DNA from: Prinia subflava
Taxonomy: Eukaryota > Chordata > Aves > Passeriformes > Cisticolidae
Direction of reading: 5' to 3'
NCBI RefSeq assembly: GCF_021018805.1
Contig: NC_086254.1
Span: 26,721,300 to 26,785,299, forward strand
Length of the DNA: 64,000 bases
The position numbers and the translations under genes were made by a program. This document shows positions 1 to 11,300 of the stretch, in pieces. Below the pieces are notes generated by a model that searched no databases, was not told the DNA's origin, and was given only the letters and a program-made list of their open reading frames with translations. Every line of letters begins with the position of its first letter. Within the stretch, counting starts at the first letter, position 1.

Positions 1-3000
1 TTTCTCCATTTATTACTTCCTCTTTTTTTCTTTCATTGCAGTGTATCTTCAATCCACCTTTTGCTCACTTTGTGCCTGGAAGAACTTTATGAAATCCCAC
101 TTTCATCCTGTGCTCTCACATCAGTGTAATTGTGAGGATACACAGAGGTTTGCCATTCACTTCAGTGCAACATATTCCAAAGAAAAGCAGCCTAAAAGCA
201 GCAAAAAAGCCAGTCAGAAATTCCTCCTAATGGAACTTAGTATCTTAGGCTCTGTTCAGTGCTCCCCACTCTCCTAGATAGACAACTATATCTCTTCATG
301 CCCTAATTATTTCTAAACTTAGGTCTGAATCCTCTTACTCTTTTCAATGGGAGACAGATGCATAAATGCCTTTTTTTAGAATGTGTCTGACTTACAAGTC
401 TTCATCCTTCAACTTTTGTCACCAAACTGCAAACTTCAGCTTTTTCAACCTTTTTTTGTATCCCATAGACTATCCATTTAACTGTCTTCATGAAAGGATC
501 TCTTAAAATTATATCCAGCTTCCACATCTGTGAATAAATCACTACCTACTTAGCCAGGATAATTTCATCTTGCCATTCATGATCCAGAAAGCCTCAGTAT
601 AAAAGGAACTTGCATTTCCTTAACTGCTCCACTCCCCAAAACTTTAATGATGAATGAGCTGCAAGATCAGGCAGGATTTTGAGCTGAGTTCTGTCTTATA
701 TCTAGTAATGAATGTGAGTTTTAGCCTCATTTCTATAAAGTAGACACTGGTAGAATGGTCTGAGTGTGGAAAGTCTGGAATAGCAGTTTGTGTTCATTCT
801 AATAAGAGATGTTACACATGTCCAAGATTTAGTTTTATAAAAACAAGTAAATTTATGTTCCCACTTTACTCTCTTGCATCAAAAGTGACTCCTAACCTTG
901 ATAGATTCAGGCAATCAAACACAACTTTTAAGTAGATTTGTGGCATATGAACAGCAAAGACTGGGCAGGTCAGAATAGCACTGTTGGCTTATCCCACCCA
1001 TTTAAGTGGATATATTGATATGTCTTTAAAAAATGAAGAGTTTAGAGGTCAGACTGGTAATTTGAATCTTCCACATGGAAGTGCTACACAAACAGAAAAA
1101 TTCTCCAGCATGTTTTTGTAATTTTACTGCTGGATTTGCACAAAAATAAAAGTACAAAAATAAAATATCATTTTGCATTATAGCAAGGAACTGCATTACC
1201 TTTTAGAAAGTGCTTGATTTTTCAGGGAAAAGAACAACTGACTACAGTACGAAAAATGGCACTGAATGCATTCATGGAACAAGAAAATAAAAATATATCA
1301 TTCTAACATGAGTGTATTTACAGTGAAACTAATTAAACTGTAAATTAAGAGTCTGTTAATTCTAGTAAGCAATACAAAATGCTGCTTTTTTATATTTATA
1401 TGTAATTCCTTATCTCAGATACTGACGCCATACATTATAAACACTGTGTACCTGCACAAAATAAGTTTGTTTTCAACCAAACTCACGTGAGCATTTCTTC
1501 CTCTTATGTTTGTATTTCATACAGTTGGAGCATTCAAATAAACAGTGCCCAAAGTGTGGTTTCTCTTTCATGTTCACAAACTCTGTGGGTCTGGATAAGA
1601 AGTTTAATCTCGTTGCCATCTCCTCCTCATTGGTAAAATATATTTTGTCTTGACTGTGCAATGCCCTTGGATTGCTGAGAAGTGCAATGGAAAAATGCAG
1701 ATTTATACCAGTGTCATTGAATACACAGTTGAGTTACCAATTAAGAAAGCCAACCCCCCATAAGCCTAAAATTATGACATTCTATAAAATATTTCATTTT
1801 AAACCAGAAGTTAAACTGACTTTAAATTTGATATATGGGGGCGGAATGAAAGATGCCAAAATTAAAATCCCCAAGACACAGACTCAAAACTGAGAAAAAG
1901 AGAAAGAAAGAACAGGGAGAGAGGACAGAACAGCATTACAGGTATTACAGTCTCTGTATTTATTTCTGAAATAGAATGAAAACAACACTTACGGTTTTGA
2001 TGGATTTTTTTTTTTCAGGAAACACCTTTTCCTGAGATGTAAGACAAACTAATGTAATGAAACACTATTTCCTCCATACATCATTTTATCTCTTTTTCTT
2101 AGACTGTGAGAAATTGAGAAACTAATTTTACAAAGCCCACATTATCTAAAAATTACCCATTCTTCCATTTTTCTACTTATTAATTAATTTGCAATTTTTG
2201 TTATCCTTATTCCGTTATCCACCCCTCACTCTTCCCATCATTTTAGTTTCCTTCAGTTGAATTTACATGCTTTTTTCTTTGTGTGGAATAAAAAACCTTA
2301 CAAGGGTTCATTTTTTTCTCTTCTCATCTTTCCGGAATCTTTTCTATTTCTCCATCCTGTTCCAGTCCCTCCTTCATTCCTGGTCTCTTTTCTATTGCCC
2401 ATTTCCCACACCTCTACAGAACTGTGTCCTGTACTTGGTGGCCTTCCCCTGCTTCCCTGCAGCTACCATAATCTTTTGAAACTACTGCTCTAACATCTCT
2501 TCCTCTAGGGCTCAAGCATTTCTCTCTTCCTTTGTATCATTTGTTTTGTTTGCCACACCCAAATTCTGATCTCTATTCCATTTATTTCCTTCATTTTCCA
2601 AGCTTTTTTCTTTTCTTTTCTCTTTTTTTTCCCCACCAACTGCAAACCCATCCCATTGTCCCCAGGTGCAAGAGGTGATGCTTGAGCAGCCAGTGCCTGG
2701 CTCCTTTCCTCCAGCTTGTACAGATGTCCTGCCAGCTGCTGCTCTGTCCTGAACTCTGCCAGAGCTCACCTGAGTCAGTTCAGCTCACGTTTCCATGGAT
2801 GTGGCCATCACCCACCACACAAGTCCTCTCTCACCGTCACACACCCCACAAATTCTCATCACTGCAGTGAGTCAAAGGTTTCTCTTTTACCTGCTATGAA
2901 ATGTGCTTAGATACCTGGGTGGTTACCCTCTTAAATGCCTCTCAGCTGCCACAGGAGTCTCCTGAGTTCTGGCAACACAGGTTTTCCTGTAAATAAATGA

Positions 3001-4240
3001 GCTCTGCAGTAACATGGTGTGACTGTGCCCTACCTCCACTCTCCAAAGACCACGGGTACCTGTAGTCCAAATGGCTGTTGTGTGAATCCTGTGTCTGCTG
3101 TGATCACAAGCTGCATCTCTGCCAAATTTCATCCTAGAGCCATGATGAACAGCATCTTCAGTCAGCATCTTCAGACAAAGCCAAATGTTCCCTCTTCATA
3201 TGAGGGATGCCCAGGATAGCACACTTGTCATGAATTTACACAGAGATGCTCTTTGCTTCCCCCTTTCAACACTTAGTGGATGAGAAACTGTATTTTTTAG
3301 CAGAATAAATAATACTAACAGGCCACTTAAAATGTCAGGAGTCATATTTCTTCTTGCTGATCGCTTGTTATCTCTGACTGATGTCAAACACAAGATATTG
3401 AGGAAATTCATTACAATAAGAGTATCTTCCAGAAGCAGGCTAATTTATGGCCATGGTGATTATAAATAAAATTCTGTATGTTTGCATATCTCTCCTTGGC
3501 AGTGTATAGGTCATGCCATCTTGGTGTAGTTTTCTTTTTCCACACTGCCTCAATTAACCTTCCTGCAGGATCCAAATGTGGAGCCCCATTTACTATTTCT
3601 GAAGAATATTTTAAGAGTGGAAATAAGACATATCAATTTAAACATACTGTGGAGTTGGAAGATGTAAACCGAAAGAGGGAGTTCTGTTTCTCTACCTTTG
3701 CCTGCACTATTGACATAATTTTTTTATTGTAAATAATTTTTTGTGGCTGCCCCAAACTGAGCAGCCACATTTTTTCTATTTTTTTTTCTATTATTTCTCC
3801 ATTTGATCTTTTCCACACTACTAAACTAGACACTTCTCATACAGAGGAACTAGAGGAGTTTTTCATCAGGGAAGTTTCTAACCAGCAATTTGCCCACTAA
3901 AGGGCACTGTTTACTGCAGTAAAAAAGGAATCTCTGCTTTCCCTCTCTAAGTTATACTTAAGGCTGAGCTAAAAATCTAAAAAGGTTGACTTTAAGGGCT
4001 GAGTTTCTTATTCAAAATTACTGCTTTTCCAATTAATATATATATATATTATTTTTTTACTTTGTCTTTTTTTAGGAACCCTATGCTATAACAATTTATC
4101 AAGGAAAAGACTGCACACATGCGCCTGTACGAGTGGAAAGGAAGAATCTGCCCTGTTCAGGCAGGGGAGATCTGCTCTTCAGGCTGTATAAACAGCATGA
4201 AGAGTAGCACCATAAAATACAGAAGGTCACAGGGCAGACA
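1..4240. other. Intergenic, AT-rich, no gene recognised
   Basis: The open frames here are all under 90 codons and unlike any family I know. There are no splice-linked exons with a coherent protein and no clear young repeat. Short AT runs occur, including a small (TA)n at about 4035-4049. In human the next gene on this side is TAF4, but no TAF4-like coding sequence is visible, so this is probably the spacer between TAF4 and LSM14B. An old degraded repeat or a non-coding RNA cannot be excluded by eye. Confidence 0.6.
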
Positions 4241-5116
4241 GCTTGGGGCACTGGGAGAACAGCTCTCCGAGCCGTGGTGTGCAAGGACGCGGGGATAAAC
4301 CTGCGGGCTGCCTTCTCCCGTGTCGCCGTTGTAGCGCTGATGGAAGACGTGTAAGCAAGGCATGGGCGCCTGCAGAACCCCCCTGCACTCAGACAATGGC
4401 TCCCGCTGTATTGTCCCCGGCTCTGGGTTTGAATCGTATTCATTGGAGTCACACAAATTAGCGAGATCTGTGCACTCTGACCCGCTGCCCGAAACGCGAC
4501 TGCCCTGCGTGATCCCGTGCAGCCTCTCGCTGGTGATTTCACCTCCCGTGGCCATGTCTGCCAGATGCTGCCGGTTGTCTCTCATTGACCCGCAGATGGC
4601 CGGGGAGCCGCGGAGCTCCCGGGAGACGCCGCACGGAGCCGCCCCAGCCTCCAGCTGCGGCCTGGCACGGGGTGACCGCGCCGGGGTGACCCGAGCCGGG
4701 CCAGCACAACAAAGGCGCGGGGCGACCCGCACAGGGCAGGGTCGGCTCTGCCAGCACCAGCCAGGGCACCGGAGGGAGAAGGGGCTTGGGCAGCGGCAGC
4801 CATGGCTGCTCCGTGACGGGAAGGCGATGATCCCCTTCTCCCCGCGCTGCGTGACAGCAGCTCTACCCCAGCAGCGAGGGGCAACGATACACAAATGAAG
4901 GGCAGTGACACACAGGCAGTGCCACCCGGGCGGGGAGCAGTGTCACACAAGGGACAGTGGCACAGGCTCGGTGTCACAGAGCCGCCCTCGACCCCCCCCG
5001 CTTCCGCGCGCTCCCCTCAGCCGCGGCAGCGCGGGAAGCGAAGTGCGCGCGCTCCCGCCCCGCCCCGCCTGGCTCCGCCCCGCCCCGCGGCGCACGTGGC
5101 ACCCTCGCCCGCGCTG

Positions 5117-5126
5117 GTCACGTGAC
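5117..5126. promoter_or_regulatory. Palindromic E-box GTCACGTGAC
   Basis: A perfect 10-bp palindrome GTCACGTGAC lies about 145 bp upstream of the TATA element of LSM14B. It contains the CACGTG E-box used by USF, MYC/MAX and MiT/TFE factors, and it equals the published CLEAR consensus for TFEB. The site is seen directly; occupancy is inference. Confidence 0.6.
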
Positions 5127-5198
5127 GCGGGGCCCGGGTGTTCCCCCTCCGCCCCTCCCCGTCTGACCCCGTCTCTCCCGTCTGGTCAATAGCGCGCG

Positions 5199-5208
5199 GC
5201 GCATGCGC
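5199..5208. promoter_or_regulatory. NRF1-type site GCGCATGCGC
   Basis: GCGCATGCGC is a perfect palindromic NRF1 recognition sequence about 55 bp upstream of the TATA box. NRF1 sites of this kind are typical of CpG-island housekeeping promoters. Confidence 0.65.
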
Positions 5209-5261
5209 GGCCTTCTCATCACGCCCCCCTCTGCCTCCCCCCGGCCCGTCTCCCTCCGCCC

Positions 5262-5269
5262 TATATAAG
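5262..5269 (+). promoter_or_regulatory. TATA box of LSM14B
   Basis: TATATAAG sits in otherwise GC-rich sequence, 109 bp before the LSM14B start codon. With the usual 25-30 bp spacing, transcription would start near 5290, giving a 5' UTR of about 80 nt. A TATA box inside a CpG island is the less common promoter class. Confidence 0.65.
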
Positions 5270-5370
5270 GCGCGCGCGGCGGGGTCCCGGCTCCGCAGTG
5301 CGCGTGGGCGGCGCGGCGGCTCCGCGCGGCTCTGGGACCCCCCCTTTCCTCCCCCGGCTCCGCCGCCGCC

Positions 5371-8300
5371 ATGAGCTCGGGGACCCCCTACATCGGCAGC
5401 AAGATCAGCCTGATCTCCAAGGCACAGATCCGCTATGAGGGCATCCTCTACACCATCGACACCGAGAACTCCACCGTGGCGCTGGCCAAGGGTGAGGCGG
5501 GGCCCTGTGGGGGGCGCGGGCGGGCCTAGGCCGGCGCTGCCTGAGGGGACGCGGCGGGGGCCGCCGTGCCGTGAACAATGAGCGCGCCCGCGGCCCGCCC
5601 GCCCCGCGGGGCTGCGGCGGGGCCGGACCCCGGGTCCGGAGCGCTGCTGCTCTCCGTGAGTCAGCACTGACAGGGGCCGCGCCGGAGGGGCGGGCAGGGC
5701 CCGGGATGCTGAGCTGCTCTCGGCTCTCCCGGGGAGAAGCGCTGCCGGCAGCGCTGGCTGCCCCTGCCATTGTCAGAAGCGGGGAGGTGACGCTCGGCAT
5801 CGCTGTGCGTGGTTCCCCTCGCTCGGCTGTGCCCGGCTGTGTGTCGGTGTGCGGCTCGAGCAGGGCCCCAGGTCGGCGCTGAGGAAAACAGATGCTGTTG
5901 TGTCTTTGTTCCTTCCGTGATCGATAACTGGACTCTGCTCAGATGAGGAGGGTGGGAGCTGCTGCGCGGAGCGCTGTGGGGCACCTGCACGTGGGTCTGG
6001 CTCGCCGACCTTGATGGCTCCTCAGCGAGGCTTTGCATATTGTTTCCCTGTAGAAATACTGATCATTATCTTTGAAACAGTGTCATTTGGGTTCAGTTGC
6101 CACCTGTGCTGGGAACTCCTGTATTTCATCTCAGTAAAACCTGTCCTGTCTTGTTTAGTCCCTCAAACATGAACTTATACTTGTTCTGCTTCTCAAGTCC
6201 AGCTTGGCTACTTCAGCTAATGTGCATCGGTGGTTTTTTTCTCCGAGTTTTGCCCTTCCATGTTCTGGGAAGCTCACACGTTCTTCATTGCCTCCAGCCA
6301 GCCATCGGGGGTGTCCAGAAAACAAACACCTTTTGTTTTCAAAGGCTGTTTGCTGGCAGGAGGCACTGACTTGCCAGATTCACAACTACCCTCAAGGCAG
6401 CCCGTGCCCCGGTGTTTACCTGGTGTAATGATGTTTATATGATGCTGGACATTATTTGACATCCATTAGCGTGTTTTCTGAAGTTAAACATGTGAGTTTT
6501 CTCTAGGAATGTAGCCGTTTATTTAAATGCCCAAATGGAGCTGTTTGTGTTAATGTTTGGCTCAAATTCCTTGAGAGGTTGCTGGAAGGATGCAGTTCCT
6601 TTCCTGAAGGTGCAGGAAGGTCTTCACTTTGACCCAGCAGCAAGTAGAAATGGTTCCTTACACAGTTCTGCCTTGCACATAGGACTTGCTACTTCAGAGC
6701 TGAAGTGGTATGTTTCATAGGCATGTGTAATTAAAATGCTTAATGATGTAAGTACATGCTCTGGATTTATGGCAGTTCTTGTATTTATTGGTTTCACAGT
6801 GTTCAGTTTTGATGAACTGGAATGCCTAAGAAGTTGTTGTTACAGTAGGTGGAGAATACATTTCTCCCCACCCAAAGACCTGCTCTATAAACTTTTCATC
6901 ACAAACTCTGCTTTTCATTGTAGCTCAGAGGGGTTTTTCAAATTTAGAGACTTTATAGCAAAGAAAATTAGTGTCAGAATTACAATGTAGCAACATTGTC
7001 GAATTTAGTCACAACGGTATCAACCCCACCTATGGTGTCAGTGGTTTAAAACACTTGTTCTCTGAGGCATTTAAAGGGCCAGGAATTACTGACACGCTGT
7101 TGAAGTTGTCCAGACTGCAGGTAAATAGTTCTTAAACCGTGGATGCTGCTGTTTAAATGTTTGCAATGCAATGTAAGTGCCATTCTCTTTAGTTCTATCA
7201 TTCATAAAGAAAAAATTAAGTTGAAAGAGACCTTGGGAAGAAATCTGGTTCAGCCTCTTACTAGAAGCCAGGCTGACTTCAATTGATTTATATTTGTTAA
7301 ACCTCGATACGTGCACAGAATTTTAAATGCTGGAGATTCCATAGGCTTAATTAATCACTACAAGAAAGTTGTCTGTCTTGTTAGAGGCTAAACTTTAATT
7401 GCAAACAAAGGAAGTTTAAGCCCACTGCTGTCCTGTCAGCAGTGAAGGCCAGGAACTTATTCTCCCTTAAGTAGAAGTCTGAAGAAATTGGAGTTTTTGA
7501 ACAAGAAATATCCATGTAAGCTCTCCTTTCTAGTCACTCTTGCTGTGCTTTCTGCCCCTTCAGAGCTTAAGCTCAACAGCCCTGCACAAGTAGGAACTGT
7601 GTTGTAAACCAGGAGCTGCAGCATTGTAGGATTGATTTCCTGTTCCTCTGTAAGCAATAGTCAGTACCTTCATGGAACACAGCCCTTCCCACCCCCACAG
7701 GAACTTTAAGCTGCACTTTGTGCTGTGCCAGAAACAGTTAAACACCTCAGGTGCAGGGACAGGCAAGCTCAACTCCCACAGCCATGTTTTGTCTACAACA
7801 AGGACTTGGCTTTCCACTTTTTTTGTTAGAAACCTTGGGACCAGCCAACTGAGAGGCTGCCTGGGCAGCTTTGGGCTTTGCAGGTCATGTGTTTATCCAT
7901 GTGGAAGTTGATGGGCTGATCATGGTGCTTTCCAAGTTAGCTGTGGGATCCTGCAGGAGCCCCTGGATACCTTTAGTACCTCTTGCCATGAGCTGTAATA
8001 ATCTCATTTTGAACAGATCAGTGGTACAGTTCATGTCCAAAAGGTTACAAGCATTGCTTTCAGTTTATAATCTGCTTCTGGTTGACTGGGTTACAGCTGT
8101 AATATGATCAAACAGCAGTTGGAGATCTAAAATAGCTTGGAGAGGTTATTTACCCTAGGAACTCATGGAAGATGGCCTTTGAAGGGAAGTGACTGACAGC
8201 TTCTCTTTGTACCAGTGAAGATCCCTTTCCTGTTAGGTACAAGCTGAGGTGCTGAGCAGTGTGATAGGGACCTTCTGGTATTCACCTGCTCCTTGGGAGC

Positions 8301-11300
8301 TCACCTGTTTGTTAACAGGGGTGAAGCCCATTTGCAGCACCAAGTGCTGCCTGCTGTGAGGTGAACCACCTACATACAGCTGTTCATCCTGAAACAGGAC
8401 TCTTGAATATCCCTGGCTACAACTGCCAGCGCTCCTCGTGAGTTAGAAGCAGCATGGTGTGCCAGGGATGCTCAGCACTGGGTTTCAGTGCATCCACTCT
8501 AGGTGACCTTTTCCTGGGAGGATGTGGTGTCCCTATCATCTGTGTGACAGGAAAAGTGGCATGTCCTGGTGGAGGTGTTTCAGTGCTTCCATGATAACCT
8601 GTTAGAAGCAACTGAGGAGACTCCAATACAGAATTCTTCCACTGACAGAGGATGTACATCAAGCCAGTATGTGCTGGTACTAATCTGAACTGGGAGTGCC
8701 TCTCAAAGACAGAAAGCAGCCACATCAGTGATCTTGGGGGTTTCTGTAACCTGTGGCTGAAATTTCAAGCTTTTACCTGTCAGTGTCTGATGTAACTGTG
8801 CTGTTTCCGTGTGCCAATAATCCAGACAGATCTCCTCTTCTTTAATGGCTCAAATTAATTTATGCTTCTACCTCGTAGCTGCCACAGTCAGCTGACATCT
8901 TTTTTTTTTCCCACTCTAATGTGTGACACTGCTGGTTAGTGTCTGTTCAAGTATTCTGGTAGCTGGCACTCAGTAAAGCCTCCCTAAGCACTGAGATCTT
9001 GGATTTATCACTGATGGCTTGCTTTGTAGTCACATTAATCATATAAACAGTGACATTGGAGTAGAGAGGGAATTTTAGTAGAAAATTTTTATCATTGATA
9101 AACTACCTCTATCTGCATAATAAATGTATGAAACCAAAGGTGCAGATTTGAGCTCTAAAGCCTTCTAAGATTTCCCCCTGCTGCTCCAGGGGCCTCTCCT
9201 GTGGTCTGGTGCAGTTGTCTGGAGCTGAATGCCTTCATGAGACAGCTGCTGGGGAGGGAAGGAGAGTACAGCACTGTGGGGAAGTCCTTGGGTTTGCAGT
9301 AGGATTCTTCACTCCAGCTGGTCTATGGTCTTTACCTTCACAGCTTGATGTAAACAAAACTGTTTATACAGGCTGCTGAAAAAGTTGGCATTTGAGGGAA
9401 CAGATGTGTGTGAGAAGGAGATTGAGGGTTCTGTAAGTAGCCGTTGTTGTTGTTACAGATGGCAAGTGTTGGAGTACTTTTTAATTGCATAAATCTGAAC
9501 TTGCACAATGCTGCAGTGGCAGTGCTGCACTAATGTCACCTTTCCATGCTCCAGTGCGATCCTTCGGGACCGAGGACAGGCCCACAGACAGACCGGCTCC
9601 TCCCAGAGAAGAAATCTATGAGTACATTATTTTTCGAGGGAGTGACATCAAAGACATCACTGTCTGTGAACCTCCAAAAGCTCAGCATACTCTGCCACAG
9701 GATCCTGCCATTGTCCAAGTAAGTTAGCCTGAAGTGTTCATAAAAAGCTGAGATAAAACACTGGTGTTGAAGGACTGCATTTTGGTAAAAACTTATAGAA
9801 ATGAAGGCAAGTCAGTGTCTCTTCAGATTATTTAAAGCATCCTGAATTTTGTTGTAATGTTTGAAGTAGCAGCAGCATTAAAGACTTCAGTCAACAAAGC
9901 CAGAGCTAGCTGAGAATGCAGGAAAACCATAAAGAGGTAAACTAACCCTTCTCAGAATTTACTTAAGCTTTAGTAATCCTGTACATGAAGTAAAGAATCA
10001 CTGCCAAAGCAACTTGACTTCTGGACACTGTAAATGGAAATGTACTTTGTCTTGTTACAGTCTTCACTGGGCTCTGCCTCTACATCATCCTTTCAGCCAC
10101 ATGTGCCTTACAGCCCGTTTAGAGGTATGCCACCTTACAGCCAGCTTGCTGCCAGCTCTTTGCTTAGCCAGCAGTATGCAGCTTCCTTAGGTTTAGGTAA
10201 GTACAAACTTTACTTGCTAGAATAAAGGTGTGGTCTTGTATGCAGCTGCTGTGAAAGCAAATAACAGTAACTAATAGCAAACTCCTTGCCAAGTGTCAGG
10301 CTGCAAGGAGCAGTGAATAAGCAGCTCACAACTTTGTGCAGTGATTTTACTGTGAGGAGGCCTGTGTTTCACTTGCACGTGCACACAACACATGCACACG
10401 AAAGAAACAAACTAAATAGCTGAAGTTTCTTTCTGAAATTAATGGGAATACCTGACAGTTGAGGCCAGTTCATTTCTAACCTGACATACCTCACATCACA
10501 TGTAAAAAGAGTTTGTATTTCCAGAGAGGACTGTAAATAAGCTGCTGTTCTAGAGAATCTTGTATCTCTTTCCAAGTCCTTCAGGTGTTTCACTACCTTG
10601 TATCTTATCCATATATCTCTGCTCTCTCTTCTTCCCTCTATCTCTTTAGAGAAATTGGTAAGCCCTCCAGCATCAGCAGCTGCTTCCAGCCCTAGTTCTT
10701 CTCCGTCTCCACAACCTGTTTCAGAGCCTGACATGTCTTCAGAGCCCCATCAGCTCTCTTCCAAGGGTAACAGCAGTTTGAGGACTCCAAATATTTGGAA
10801 GAACTGCATGGCACTTGCAAACACTCTGTTCTTGTTAACCCCTCCTAGAATGATAGTGCTCATATGGGTAATGCCAGTAGAACTAGTTTGTTCTCAGCTT
10901 TTTTTTTGCCTTTCATTACATGAAGCATGATTCCTCCTGTCCTAGAACTATCATTTAGAGAGACAGGAGAAAGGAAAAGTCCAGGACAGTGGATCCTCTT
11001 ATGTAAGTATCAGGAGAAGGATGAAGTTTAGAGGTGCTAATGTGCTGCATCCTGTCCAGGGACATGTGTCACCATAGGGTTTGGGTGAGGAACTGGTCAG
11101 AAAATGAAGCACAATGATTAAATTATGGGTGGCCTTGTGGTTGGAGAATTAGGCTGATCAAAAATTTGGGAGTATTTTCTGTAATCGAGGAAACATCAGG
11201 GTAGATTTCATGCATGATGGGGCATTGTACCTTGTCCAGACTCCCAGTTAGTAAAGCCATGACTAACAGTAAGCAATTCCTGAGTAGCAGAGATAACACA

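Larger units (their letters stand above)
4250..5850. promoter_or_regulatory. CpG island over the LSM14B 5' end
   Basis: Base composition switches sharply from AT-rich to GC- and CpG-rich at about 4250 and falls back after about 5850. The densest part, 4980-5500, covers the promoter, 5' UTR and first coding exon of LSM14B. The roughly 1 kb upstream of the promoter is also CpG-rich and could drive antisense transcription, which is inference only. A minus-strand open frame at 4157-4894 lies in this upstream half. Confidence 0.8.

Noticed and set aside
1473..1661. Minus-strand 62-codon ORF with a Cys/His cluster resembling a zinc finger
   Set aside because: The CxxC and H spacing does not fit a C2H2 or other known finger, it has no neighbouring exons and it is too short to support.
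4420..4450. GGTTTGAATC resembling a tRNA B box
   Set aside because: No paired T-stem, acceptor stem or A box at suitable spacing could be drawn.
5017..5800. 216- and 131-codon minus-strand ORFs over LSM14B exon 1
   Set aside because: Arg/Pro/Gly-rich shadows of a CpG island with few stop codons; they run across a real exon and its donor on the other strand.
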